Source: Ridgeia piscesae (Eukaryota > Annelida > Polychaeta > Sabellida > Siboglinidae). Taken from it: a stretch of DNA of 64,000 bases. Made by a program: the position numbers and the translations under genes. Positions 26,101-37,911 of the stretch are shown one piece after another; positions within the stretch are counted from its first letter, which is position 1, and each line of letters begins with the position of its first letter. The stretch spans positions 16,001 to 80,000 of the forward strand of contig JAODUO010001813.1 of NCBI GenBank assembly GCA_025642075.2, read 5' to 3'. The notes below the pieces were generated by a model that saw only the letters and a list, made by a program, of their open reading frames with translations, searched no databases and had not been told where the DNA came from.

Positions 26101-28823
26101 TTACCATGGATATTAATTATTGTATACGTATGTGCGTGTACACACATTATGGTATGCATGCATGCATGCATCCACATATGCACGCACACCCGCATGCTTG
26201 CAAACACGCACACACACACGCGCACACACATACACACGCACACACGCACGCACACACGCACACAAGCACACACGCATGCATGCACACAAGCACACAAGCA
26301 CACACGCACACAAGCACACACGCACACACGCACACACGCACACACGCACACACGCACACACACACACACACACGCACACACGCACACACGCACACACGCA
26401 CACACGCACACACAGCACACACACACACGCACGCACACACGCACACACGCACACACGCACACACAATCACACAATCACACAATCACACAATCACACAATC
26501 ACACAACCACACGCACACAATCACACAATCACACAATCACACAATCACACAATCACACACGCACACACGCACACACGCACACGCCACACGCGCACACGCG
26601 CACACGCGCACACGCGCACACGCGCACACGCGCACATACGCACACGCATACACACACATATACACACGCATACACACACGCATACACATATGCATACGTA
26701 TATACCCGTCAAACCGGCTGTTGGATGGTGCAGTATCTTTTGTTGATGACGAAGAGCCTGCACTTGCGTCAAGTTTGTGAAGCAAGGCGGGGTTATAGCT
26801 CCAGCTGAAAACTAATGTTGTTATTAGCTGCGCATAATCACACCTACGAAATAGAAATGCTAATAATGTTTTGCTTATTATAAATTTTAACCAGGCCAGT
26901 TTAACTCTTGCTGCAATAGACATTTACGCAGTTATTAACAAATAGTTAATTCTGACTGGTTTGATTAGCTTGATAAACAATAAGCGTTAACCTAATGAAT
27001 ACGGTTCGGTTGTAAACAAACTGAGAGGATATAAACTGAAATGTTTATATACTCACGTTTGGAGGTCGTCAAACTCTACCTTGAAGACGTGCAAAATCTG
27101 GCTTTGGATTACTCCGACTTGTCCCAAGTACTGCGAAGAAGATGTGATTATTATAACATTTAATCCATTACATAAACGTGTCACAACAGATACGTGTACA
27201 CTGGTAATACTACAAGTGGCGATCGCGTTATACTTCAGCAGTGAATTTCTTTACAATCACATGCGTGGTTATGGTTTAGCTTTCCTCACTGATGGTAATA
27301 TTTGCTGACGTCATACACAAATGGTATGCTGAATACACATTGTTTCGCGTCATAAAGTGATTTCTGGAAAATATCGAAGTATGTAGCGAGTGCTTTTCTG
27401 ATAGAGCACATGTTATAGTGTGCCGCGTGTGGATCTTTGTATGTGTGCACATGTCATCGTGTGCCGCGTGTGGATCTTTGTATGTGTGCACATGTCATAG
27501 TGTGCCGCGTTTGGATCTTTGTATGTGTGCACCTGTCATCAAGTGCCGTGTGTGGTTCCATGTATGTGTGCACATGTTATCGTGTGCAGCGTGTGGATCT
27601 GTGTATGTGTGCACATGTTATAGTGTGCCGCGTGTGGTTCTATGTATGTGTGCACATGTTATAGTGTGCCGTGTGTGGTTCTGTGTATGTGTACACGTGT
27701 CATCGTGTGCCGCGTGTGGTTCTGTGTATGTTTGAACATGTATGTGGATATTTGTATGTGTGTATGTGGATATTTGTATGTGTGCACATGTCACCGTGTG
27801 CCGCGTGTGGATCTGTGCATATGTGCACATGTTATCGTGTGCCGCGTGTGAATCTGTGTATGTGTGCACATGTTATCGTGTGCAGCGTGTGGATCTGTGT
27901 ATGTGTGCACATGTTATAGTGTGCAGCGTGTGGATCTGTGTAGGTGTGCACATGTTATAGTGTGCCGCGTGTGGATATTTGTATGCGTGCACATGTCACC
28001 GTGTGGAGTGTGTGGATCTGTGTATATGTGCACATGTTATCGTGTGCCGCGTGTGGATATTTGTAAGTGTGCACATGTTATCGTGTGCAGCGTGTGGATC
28101 TGTGTATGTGTGCACATGTTATAGTGTGCCGCGTGTGGATATTTGTATGTGTGCACATATCACCGTGTGGAGTGTGTGGATCTGTGCATATGTGCACATG
28201 TTATCGTGTGCCGCGTGTGAATCTGTGTATGTGTGCACATGTTATCGTGTGCAGCGTGTGGATCTGTGTATGTGTGCACATGTTATCGTGTGCAGCGTGT
28301 GGATCTGTGTATATGTGCACATATTATCGTGTGCAGCGTGTGGATCTGTGTATGTGTGCACATGTTATCGTGTGCAGCGTGTGGATCTGTGTATGTGTGC
28401 ACATGTTATCGTGTGCAGCGTGTGGATCTGTGTATGTGTGCACATGTTATCGTGTGCAGCGTGTGAATCTGTGTATGTGTGCACATGTTATCGTGTGCAG
28501 CGTGTGGATCTGTGTATGTGTGCACATGTCACCGTGTGGAGTGTGTGGATCTGTGTATGTGTGCACATGTTATCGTGTGCAGCGTGTGAATCTGTGTATG
28601 TGTGCACATGTCACCGTGTGGAGTGTGTGGATCTGTGTATGTGTGCACATGTCACCGTGTGGAGTGTGTGGATCTGTGTATGTGTGCACGAGCCTACATA
28701 ACAACCCTGATGCTACAGCGTTACCTTCGTCATTCCATCTGCCCATCCGCCGTGACCTTCTTGCAGTTCCTTTGCTGTTTTCTCGTCCGTTTCGATTCTG
28801 ACGCGTTCCCCAACTTTGAATTC
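23126..28823 (-). CDS. Gene A exons 7-14: three SH3_15 repeats and C-terminus
   Basis: Each repeat is split by introns at conserved places. Repeat 1 uses exons 7 (99 bases), 8 (74) and 9 (99, WSYNPALLHKLD). Repeat 2 uses exons 10 (88), 11 (77, SDGDVYVECINQD) and the start of 12. Repeat 3 uses the rest of 12 (151) and 13 (118, VKVEFSDRTWAMNTKALKP). Exon 14 adds a short tail EMIAAVLRKIL. Exon lengths 99-74-88-77-151-118 are the same in gene B, which supports the splice model. In Mind bomb E3 ligases such repeats bind substrate tails; here the partner is unknown. Confidence 0.88.
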
Positions 28824-29282
28824 CTAAATGCAATAAGATCACCGTCAAAAGATAGGTTGCCATATATAATGCTACTCGTGTTAATACTAACTAAATAGTG
28901 TGTTTATGTTTTTTTAGCAACAAGGAAAATAATTCAAAATTGTTTTTTTTCTTCACATGTGAACATATGGAGTACCCGAAACTTAACTGGATAACAGAAC
29001 GTAAGTATCTTATGGATGTGAACTCTTAGCTGTAATAATTAACCTATACTTACACCTGCAAGAATTAACCTCTAGTTACACTTACAACAAAGGTACTTAC
29101 GTCACCATCGTCTTTGTGCCCCTCGTCTTTGCCGGACTGAGACCGCATGGCAAGACAAATGAGACTTATGAGAGGAATGCCGGCGAGCAGCTGTTGTAGA
29201 AGATCCTCTCTGTCCACGCCGTGCTCCGTCTTCGCCTTCTCCATCACCTTGTCTTTCAGGACCTGGTCGTTGTAGAGATACG

Positions 29283-29340
<58 letters not shown>

Positions 29341-32300
29341 GACATACTACAATCAGGCAGAATACTTAGTGCCCTTACAGCAAATAAAGCAAAACATTTA
29401 ACAGTTTTATCCCATATCCATGAAATTCATCAATAACTCATGCATCCAATTATCAATAAATCTCCAATTATCAAGATTATCAATACATCCTGGTTCTATT
29501 TTACTGCTTAAACGCATTTATTTTTATTTTAGTAGGCTTACAGTATGATTCAGCAATACTATATTTTAATGTCAATATATACCTATTCACAATAATAATT
29601 TAACTTATAATACATTTTAAATACATACTTATTTACTTATTTATTTACTCATTTTATAACTGGCTGTAACATATGTAACCTTGGTATATCCGCCATAACC
29701 AGAGAGAGTGTATGGAATAGGAGTATGCGACTGCGTATATAATTACTATTTGTGATGATGTTGTACTCACGGTCGAAGTTCACTTACAACGCCCCAGCTT
29801 TTCAGATTTGCATTACTACGACCTACCTGCTCCAGTATCGATTCCTCCCGGTCGAGTAAAGGACGTGTTGTTCCGGCGCCGGCATGAGCCCCGTCTGACG
29901 AATGCTCGTCTTTTCCAACATCTGCTATGGGTATGACTGTCGCTTTTAGGGTTTCAGGAACCGGTATTGCTTCTTCATCTGAACATATAAATGTATACAT
30001 AATCGCATGACATGTCCTCGATGTCTTTTATTATAATATTGAGAGTTATAGTAGTAATAATAAAGGGAAGTTTGGCAAAATAATGCCAATATAAAAAACG
30101 GAGGCGCTTAAAATAGTTTTGATTAATTGCATAAAATGAATACAAAGCAATGAATACAGTAAATTATACTATATTAAATATTATAAATATATGAATATAG
30201 TTACTCTAAAATACGTATAAACACTGTGTACGATTGCTACATAAAGTGTACAATACATAAAACGAAGAACGTTACATAATCTAAAATTGATGGTTCTTAC
30301 ATCACTAATGCTATGCAGAAAAGTTATGAATTCAAATGTATGTATACAGTCACGTTCCCATATATGCGGGGCGTGATATCGTGTGGTTAGTGCCAGTGTA
30401 GACTAGATATTAGAAAATTTTCATTTTCACAAAGAACAGTAAACGAATGGAACAGATTATCAGCTGATTGTGTAGGTGCTAGTAGTGTTAATATATTTAA
30501 AAATAAAATCGACATATACCTAAGACGGGCGGGGTATACTTAGATAGATAGGTTGGACTCTCGATAAGCCAAATGGCTTCCTAGTCCACCTGCCATCTAG
30601 AGTTGAATCTCTAGGTGGCAATCTTCTTAAATCTTGTTAAAAAAAACATACCGACAATGGACTTCAGCGCGTCGACGACGTCTTGCGCTGATGGTCTTTT
30701 GTGGGCGTCTTTCACAATCAGTTTATTGATTAGACACTTGATCGCTTTCAGTATAGTGTTATCCGACTCTTTCTCTGTAATGATTACCGGTTGCTTGCCA
30801 CCGGCGGCCATAGCGGTGATCATTTGGACCGCGATGGGAATCAGGCCCGGCATGCTTTCTAAAAATGCATTATTCACTTAAAGAAAACATTAATATTGTA
30901 TTAAATAATGGTGTTAACTAGTTAAATAATATTAATATAATATAATGCAATTTGCTTTTACAACCTTACTAATGGTCTTACTAATACAAATAAATTCACT
31001 GTAATCATAGGAAATATATTTGTGTAAAACATATCATACGAAATATCAGTTTGAATATTGGCATAAGGAAATTAAGCAATATCTACCCGAACGTAAATAG
31101 CTTCGAAATATAAATATACATTTTAATACAAACCATTTACCCCAAAAATCATAGGGTAAACTGATGGATTTAACGAAATTACATGCGACTTGTGATCCTG
31201 CGTGTTTCTGCATATGCATCAGTCACGTAAACATTTACGCTAACACAGGCGGACATGTCTTTAAATTCATAACTATATACAAATGTAACAATATTCAATT
31301 AATAAAACAACAAATTATATTATTTATCATATATATCTCGATCTGCTTATTTAAAAAAGGAATTACTTTAACTTAATGCTACATTCTAACGTATTAAACC
31401 TACTCGTAAGTGCAAATGTAACAAAATCGAACCTGAGCATGGCATGATGAATTGGTCCGTCTCTTTGTGCAGAAGCAATCCTAGACAGACCAGGCCAAGT
31501 GCGAAGACGTCGACGGCGTCAGTATAAGGCTGCAGCTCGTATATCTCCGGCGCCATGAAGGAGGGCGAGCCGACATTCGTCCTCATTTGAATGGTTGACG
31601 AGAGATGATCATCTTTCGCCAGTCCGAAATCAGTTAGTTTTAGGACCGCCTCGCCACCTTCGCAACTACACAGCATACAAAACCATCGATTATTCACGCT
31701 GCCTAATCTACAAAATCGTTGGTTGGTATTTTCAGTAAATATGTAACCTTATACATACATGAACGTAATATACAATTCATAATATATAACGACGACACAA
31801 GACAGAGCACGAACTTGTTTTCATTGCGATCCTATCCAATATCCCTAGCATTATCGTGAGAGATAGAAAATCGCAAAGTAAACTTCAATCGATATTCATT
31901 TCTTGATATAGCTCATCGTTGGAATTCTAGCATGGCATGATCAAATGCTGTCAAAATGCCCTAACCATTCGGTGTAATTCAGTTCGGAAATAAACAAGTC
32001 ACTAACATATACACGCAGACGTTGTCGCGCAGTGGTCGCGCGGTAGAGCGCCGGACAGTTAGTCGAGGGGATGGACGGTGGTTCAATCCCACAGGCTGCA
32101 GTTTAGAAAGTTAAGCAATTTCGTTTACCCCACTTGCATTTGGCTTTCGGAAGAGACACTAAAATCCTGGGTTCCCTTCTATTTGGTGCCTATGCCAGGG
32201 GAAGTAAATGATCCCACACACGGAGTAAATGTGTAACCTATAGTGGACTCACTAATTCCAGAGAAGGACAACTCTGAAAACCAATGACAATAATGGTATA

Positions 32301-33665
32301 CAAGTTGACCGGTGGTCATTTAATGAAAGAATAAGAGGAACACATGTTGGCAATCTGTTGTGACGCAGCAGCCTAATCCGACCTTATCATGATATTCGCG
32401 GGCTTCACGTCACGGTGAACCATGTGGTGTTCTTCGCGGTGCATGTGCGCTATTCCTCGAGCACACTGCAGCATCACTTTGAACTGAGTGGCACTGTCCG
32501 GATTACGCCTGAAACACGCACGTGTCAAATGTCCGACGATAAGAACGGTCGCAGGCAAACATCGTTTGCTGTCTGTTATCAGTTTTGTATCTACCTACTT
32601 TACTTATCACAAGTAAGTAAGCAACCAACGTCTGTTTAATAGTACTCTTGTACGTTTGTACAGTATCTTTGTACAAAACAAACTGTCCATACAAACCATG
32701 TCCAACAAAACGATGTTGCATTATAAGGGACTCATTTTTAAATATAACATGGTGATCTGTAATCGTTCACACACATCACATTGCAACGTGATGTAAAATC
32801 ATTACTACTAGTGAGCTCTTGTAATTTACGAAGCTTCTAACGTTCGCAACAACTATTCGTAACAGCGTGAACAATCTAATAACGTCCTCTGTATGACTAG
32901 CCCAACCACCAATGTCTAAAAATCTGGCGACAAATTTGCGAAGTGTATACCTGATGATAAAACAACACGCACACGCACACGCACACGCACACGCACACGC
33001 ACACGCACACGCACACGCACACGCACACGCACACGCACACGCACACGCACACGCACACGCACACGCACACGCACACGCACACGCACACGCACACGCACAC
33101 GCACACGCACACGCACACGCACACGCACACGCACACGCACACGCACACGCACACGCACACGCACACGCACACGCACACGCACACGCACACGCACACGCAC
33201 ACGCACACGCACACGCACACGCACACGCACACGCACACGCACACGCACACGCACACGCACACGACACGCCCCACGCACACGCACCACACGCACACGCACA
33301 CGCACACGCACACGCACACGCACACGCACACGCACGCACACGCACACGCACACGCACACGCACACGCACACGCACACGCACACGCACACGCACACGCACA
33401 CGCACACGCACACGCACACGCACACGCACACGCACACGCACACGCACACGCACACGCACACGCACACGCACACGCACACGCACGCACACGCACACGCACA
33501 CGCACACGCACGCACACGCACACGCACCCCACGCACAGGCACACGCACGCACACGCACCCGCACAGCGCACGCGCACGCGCGCGCACGCGCACGCGCACG
33601 CGCACGCGCACGCGCACGCGCACGCGCACGCGCACGCGCACGCGCCACGCGCACGCACACGCAGC

Positions 33666-33707
<42 letters not shown>

Positions 33708-35809
33708 CATCTACACACGCACTGAACGCTAAAATAATATTATACTTAATGTGTAAAGATTTGCGGTGTTACTCGTTGTACACAATTCGCAGCAGACCAT
33801 GCTAGTAACACTGTGTTGGTGCATTTTGGGGCTAAGTACTTTTTGAGGTGTCACGTTTATCCTTAATTCGCTTACGTCTCAATGTAAGATCACAACGGTA
33901 CTTTGTATTAAAAAAAAAACACGACGTTGATCCGATATGCAGTGACACAAATAAATGTCAATGAGGTATGTTGTAAGATGTGCATCAATAACTCACCTGA
34001 TTAAGTTGAATAGTTAACACATGCATTATACAATAGTTGGCTTCAAACGTTTGGCTTGACTGCAAACATTGCAGCCACAATTATTTATATTGGTTTAAAT
34101 ACTGCGTAATAATTACTTCATTTTGATAGTATGTACGACTGCATGACGCTTATTACATCTAGTTGTTTAAATTATGTCAAGCATTCCTGTTCACCAAACC
34201 GTTATTTCGATATAATAATCCATTTGCCAATTTGCGAACCTATGCATTTTCTGTAGTAAACAGTTTTATCGTGGATTTGTCACTGCATGCTAATGAGATA
34301 AAGGTTTTGTCTACAACTACATTGTCATGGTTAAGGATTATGATAAAGATAACTATAATGTAAGCACAGGCATATATTTTACTACCAAATACCATTATTG
34401 AAAAGTATAATTTCTACCACAATTCGGTACAGTGTTGAAGCTATACCAAGGGTAGAACTTCGGCATTTGTTTTACTGTTAGCAATATATATTTACATTAT
34501 TATAACTTTATAATGGTGCCTATCGTAATCATACACCATGAAAATATAAGCATAGACATATTTTTGGTGATATTGCAATGCACACTTTCAGAGATTTTGA
34601 AAAATAAAGTATTTTTTTAAATAGTGGTGGTGGCTAATTTCCATATTAGCAATATATATTCACATATGGTGCCTATCGTAATCAATCACCAAGAAAACTT
34701 ACAAACAAACATCATTTTTGTGACATTATCGTGCATACTTTAAGATATTTTGAAACAAAGTTTTTGTCTTCAAATAATGGCGGTGGCTAATGTATTAGCA
34801 ACATATATTTGGTGCCTATCGTAATCATTCGCCATGAAAACATGAGCATAGACATTATTTTGTGACATTATCATGTTACTTTCGATAGTATTGAATAACA
34901 TTTTTTTTCTCGATAATGGCCGCACTAATTTGCATATAAAAATCCCCAAGGTTGCTGGAGTGACAACCATACTGGATTTCATCAGTGACCGCATGTGGTG
35001 ATAAATCCACAAACAAAACTTCATAATATAAATAATTCATAGGTTCACCATTATATGCATTGGAACGGCAAATGCACTATAACCATGTCTGTTGGAGTGC
35101 AGCATTAGGCGACCTTTTGTGGGGAAACAGGCTGGACAGTAAAAGTGAAGAGTAAAGGTAAGTTCTTAGATAACGCAGTATCCAGTCAGCAGGACGACTC
35201 AAGGTGCTTCACATTTTTACTTCCTTGATAGACTTAGTAAATTAAACTCCATCTCAAACTTCTCTACGTAGCACTCAGCCACGCTGCAATTATTGCGCGA
35301 AGGTTGCTATATCCACCACGGTCTACAACCAGGTACACAATCATACAGCTGACTAAACTGGAGGAATGTAGAGTTAAAAAACTTGCCCAATATTTCACAC
35401 TTTAGCACAAGAATGCTATCCTGTTTCTTTTAGTCGATTGCCCGAAGCTCTGCCGCTGAGTCACATGATAGCCAGTAATGCATAGTTGTACAACATAACC
35501 TCCACAACAGAATACCCACATGTACGCGAATTCGTCGAGATTGCCGCCATTGCAGTGCTCCAGGACGAGCCAGAATGCATTGTTCTTGTAGTGGAAGTCG
35601 AGCAGTTTCACGAGGTTTGGATGTGCCGGAAGTCGTTCATACTTCTTTATCTCATCCAGCGCCCGAGTGCCGTGGTCGTCCGTCCGGATCTCGAGCTGCT
35701 TTACTGCGACGGGATCTCCTGACTTGGCCACTCGTCCACGGTAGACGATCCCAAAACTTCCCTGGCCGAGTTTCTCTCCGAGGTCAACGATATACGATCC
35801 CAGTTCCAT
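23126..35809 (-). CDS. Gene A: protein kinase with three Mind-bomb-type SH3 repeats (14 exons, intact)
   Basis: Exons, in order of transcription: 35809-35520, 32508-32383, 31665-31433, 30858-30652, 29978-29827, 29262-29101, 28823-28725, 27130-27057, 26804-26706, 25902-25815, 25352-25276, 24565-24415, 24028-23911, 23163-23126. All introns are GT-AG, every phase joins, and the sum is 1914 bases (637 aa plus stop). The kinase domain spans residues 1-285: GQGSFG loop, VAVK Lys37, HRD 128-130, DFG 151-153, APE 177-179. A linker with a Leu-rich helix covers 286-390. Three repeats of the Mind bomb SH3 (SH3_15) type follow, with signatures LQEGHGGWADGM, LQKGHGGWNEDM and LQDEYHGSWNEAM, each followed by an LGxxGxV half. 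No RING, ankyrin, signal peptide or membrane segment is visible, so it is probably cytoplasmic. The start is the Met aligning with paralogue B; an upstream in-frame Met at 35836 would add nine residues. Kinase activity is expected from intact motifs; the substrate is unknown. Confidence 0.9.
23515..23745 (+). repeat. Degenerate GAAT/GAGT simple repeat in gene A intron 13
   Basis: Words such as TGAATGAATG, GAGTGAGT, AAGAAAGAAAG and AATAAATAAATA follow each other. It is an old tetranucleotide array decayed by substitution. Confidence 0.8.
24950..25112 (+). repeat. Dispersed repeat, copy 1 (gene A intron 11)
   Basis: This stretch shares AAATGGTAAAC, AAACATCCAGTT, CAGCAGATTTCCCGTT and the final GG-AATCCTTGGCAGAGGAGGT part with 40632-40800 in gene B. 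Both copies lie on the plus strand while the genes run in opposite directions, so it is a dispersed element and not shared intron ancestry. The class is unknown. Confidence 0.7.
26155..26700 (+). repeat. CACACG/ACACAATC repeat array in gene A intron 9
   Basis: CACACGCA and ACACAAGC variants run from about 26200 to 26460. An ACACAATC octamer block fills 26460-26555, then CGCACACG units run to about 26640. It ends in ACACATAT words just before exon 9. Confidence 0.95.
27415..28690 (+). repeat. 41-bp minisatellite in gene A intron 7, about 31 copies
   Basis: The unit is GTGTATGTGTGCACATGTTA followed by TCGTGTGCAGCGTGTGGATC and T. Variants (CGCGTGTGGATATT, CACCGTGTGGAGTG) are interleaved in a higher-order pattern. 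Forty-one is not divisible by three, so each frame repeats only every 123 bases. The Cys-rich ORFs of up to 244 codons are artefacts. Confidence 0.95.
29287..29338. repeat. (TA)n microsatellite in gene A intron 5
   Basis: About 25 TA units, starting 25 bases upstream of exon 6 in the transcript, inside the polypyrimidine/branch region. Confidence 0.95.
30405..30645 (+). mobile_element. 5'-truncated CR1-like LINE copy in gene A intron 4
   Basis: From CTAGATATTAGAAAATTTTC to CTTAAATCTTGTTAAAA, this is the plus-strand counterpart of the 3' end of the 11110-14466 LINE. It encodes the same C-terminal FSFSQRTVNEWNRLSAD and the same UTR. Its 3' terminus lies within about ten bases of the exon 4 splice donor (GTATGTTTT at 30651 and below). 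Confidence 0.93.
30652..35809 (-). CDS. Gene A exons 1-4: kinase domain
   Basis: Exon 1 (35809-35520) encodes the N-lobe: Gly loop, VAVK, an alpha-C region ALDEIKKYE and hinge VLEHCNGGNLD. Exon 2 (32508-32383) encodes HMHREEHHMVHRDVKPAN, with the catalytic Asp, Lys and Asn. Exon 3 (31665-31433) encodes LTDFGLAK, the activation segment with VGSPSFMAPE, and the DVFALG helix. Exon 4 (30858-30652) encodes the C-lobe end with KRPSAQDVV. The HRDVKPAN motif points to Ser/Thr specificity. In paralogue B exons 1 and 2 are fused, so this intron was gained in A or lost in B. Confidence 0.9.
31700..32015. other. Gene A intron 2, unmarked part
   Basis: AT-rich intron sequence with no recognisable repeat or ORF. 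Confidence 0.4.
32020..32310 (+). mobile_element. tRNA-derived SINE, second family
   Basis: The head has GTCGCGCAGTGGTCGCGCGG with TAGAGCGCCGG as the A-box region and GGTTCAATCCC as the B box. The body with CATTTGGCTTTCGGAAGAGA differs from the 1603 family. It sits between exons 2 and 3 of gene A, antisense to the gene. A diverged relative may lie at 58005-58235. Confidence 0.78.
32965..33712 (+). repeat. CACACG hexanucleotide array in gene A intron 1
   Basis: About 120 CACACG units with a few slips (CACACGACACGCCCCACG at about 33260, CGCG-rich at 33560-33655) and a final (CA)n. The same hexamer in the other orientation forms the array at 46662-47330 in gene C. Alternating purine-pyrimidine composition makes it Z-DNA prone. 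Confidence 0.97.
34510..34990 (+). repeat. Three diverged tandem copies, about 145-155 bp
   Basis: TGGTGCCTATCGTAATCA starts near-copies at 34513, 34667 and 34810. Each is followed by CCATGAAAA-like, GACATTAT-like and TTTTGAAA-like words and ends in GGTGGCTAAT. It lies in gene A intron 1. Confidence 0.8.
35147..35475 (-). mobile_element. tRNA-derived SINE, copy 2 of the 1603 family
   Basis: The reverse complement reads GACTCAGCGGCAGAGC as head, TTGGGCAAGTTTTTTAACTC in the body and GGATACTGCGTTATCTAAG at the tail. The order and spacing match 1603-1925. It lies in gene A intron 1, about 45 bases past the exon 1 donor and in the same orientation as the gene. Its B box is degraded. Confidence 0.85.
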
Positions 35810-35836
35810 GCTGCTTAACACCAGCGATTGTGTCAC

Positions 35837-37911
35837 CGTTTGCGTGAGAATACATCAGACGTGCACGGCTGAAGAAGATATTACGTATGAAGATCTCGAA
35901 CACACATAAACGGACACACCATGCATGCATGTGCTTGCAGTAGCACCTGATTTGCTCAATCAAACACGTATGCAGCATACCGACGCGTGTAAAAATAGCA
36001 AATGGATACAAATACAAACAGCTCGTGGTCATAAATACAAACATCTACACGGATACATCGAAGTATACGCCTTCTTGCTGGCGTTTACACTACGTACACA
36101 TCATCACAAAAAACATATATAAACAACGCATGGGCATCAATACAAACATCACATGAACACAAACACAAGAGGCACGCGAACCCAAATATAAACAGTACAT
36201 GCACACACATGCAAATAACATCATGGATTCATAAGAGTGTATACGTTCATGCTAGCATTGACATTTGCATGCGTACATACCTTTCCACGCCGATCTACTC
36301 CTTGTCATTATTAACTAGTTTACGTCGTATTAAGCCGTTGGTACTGCGAAGCATTGCGCAACGTCACGCTTGAATAGCCCTGTTCCAAGGATCTTCAAAG
36401 GATTCCTTTGGAATTTCCAAATTAGGAATTTCCATTATTTGCTCAAATTCTTATAATTTTTCCTTTCGTCTGCTTGATCAGAACATGATGTCGACAAATT
36501 CACGAGTTACATGTTAACTACCGATTTGTTAATTGGTTTTGGCAAACATCGGACGCGTCGAACAACATAAAATATTTCGATCAGTTAACATTATTTGCAG
36601 ACTCATAAAACCGACTGCATTAATAATTATGAATAAATTATTGTGACAATAATATCAGGGCGCAACTGGTGAAATATATTTAAAATAGAGTGCACACTAT
36701 GCATGTGCGGACATCGAGCTGACCCGCACAGCATAGCGCCTGCCGGTGATTAATAGCAGTAACGCTGGGTGGTCAATGACGTTTCGTGTAACTATAGATG
36801 CATAACGCAATCATGAATCGCGGCGTAAAATCAACAAGTATTGGCGTTCGTACAGTTACTTGCGAGCTATTAGTGCTTCACGTGATGCAATGTTTATAGT
36901 AATCCATTAATTAAATGCGAGACATTCGCAGTGATGTCATAATCATAAATAAGAGATAAACTGTATTGTGGCGATAATTTGGGCGGTCGGTAGTATTTAT
37001 AGAATGGTATGCGTGTGCCGACTTGAACTGTTTACGTGTGTTCGTTTGCGTGAAAGTGCGTGTGTGCATGTGTGTTCATAAATTTGTTTCAATTCGCATA
37101 ATCAGATCACATAAGCATACAACATCGAATTCCGTAGACAGGCTAGCATCACTACGGCTTCAAACAAACCGACATCTAAATTATTCCCATAGATATAGAG
37201 AGTACATAATTATGATAACCTACACCAGGATTCCATATGAGCGGTGCTTATAAGGACTGTCTACTGCACAGACCGTGTTAGAATTGCACAATTAGTCGAA
37301 ATGTCAACTCTGAGGTGAGAAGTTCAATTCATGTTGATTCAGGTTAGACATCTAGGTCCACTTGAGAAGCGCTCTGTCAAGTAGTAACCATGTACATGTT
37401 GCGCGTACTAGCATGCGAGTTTGCAGCGTACAAGCGAGACATACAATTGTGTTCAGCAACGTTCTGTACTGTAATATATAATGTCACAAGCATGGTATGA
37501 ATGTATCGGGCCCATCAGTAACCAGCACAAAGATAATAATCTGAAGCTATATATCCGCAACAGAGAAGACATGTGTTTGTTAAATCAGTGGTTCTCAAAT
37601 TGGGGTCACGCCCCATAGGCGTATGGTTTGACAATTTCGAAAAGGACGTATAATTGCAAACCATTCGTAGTTGATAAAATCAATGGCGTTCAGAAAAAAA
37701 ACTTTAGTAGCTCTAGCAATCGTTTTTGTATTATTTTATAGCTGTTTTGTATTATTTATCAGTATCTTATTACATATACATATAAACTGGTACATAATGT
37801 CAAATACGAAGCAAACTCAGTCAAACTATTTAGTTTCAACATATATTAGTGAAGTTGCTGCTTGGCTACGTTAATGCATTGTCTGTTTAGTTGATGGTGC
37901 AATTCTAAAAC
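35837..37911. promoter_or_regulatory. Shared divergent upstream region of genes A and B
   Basis: About 2.1 kb separates the two start codons, which point away from each other. I see no ORF, no clear TATA or initiator that I would trust, and one hAT-like terminus at 37586. Any promoters of A and B, including possible 5' untranslated exons, should lie here. That is inference from layout only. Confidence 0.4.
37586..37614 (+). mobile_element. hAT-like transposon terminus
   Basis: CAGTGGTTCTCAAATTGGGG followed by TCACGCCCC matches the typical hAT inverted end (CAGNGGTTCTCAAA...). No matching opposite terminus was found nearby, so only a fragment is claimed. Confidence 0.5.

Noticed and set aside
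26064..26923. His/Thr and Cys/Val repeat ORFs on both strands
   Set aside because: They come from the CACACG/ACACAATC array; only 26804-26706 is a real exon of gene A.
27418..28898. Cys-rich repeat proteins of about 240 residues
   Set aside because: Generated by the 41-bp minisatellite in an intron; similar ORFs appear in two plus frames.
32965..33712. Telomeric repeat
   Set aside because: The unit is CACACG, not the animal TTAGGG type, and it sits within an intron.
32776..33805. Long ORFs of alternating residues (AHAHAH, RTRTRT, VCVCVC)
   Set aside because: All arise from the CACACG hexamer array within an intron of gene A.
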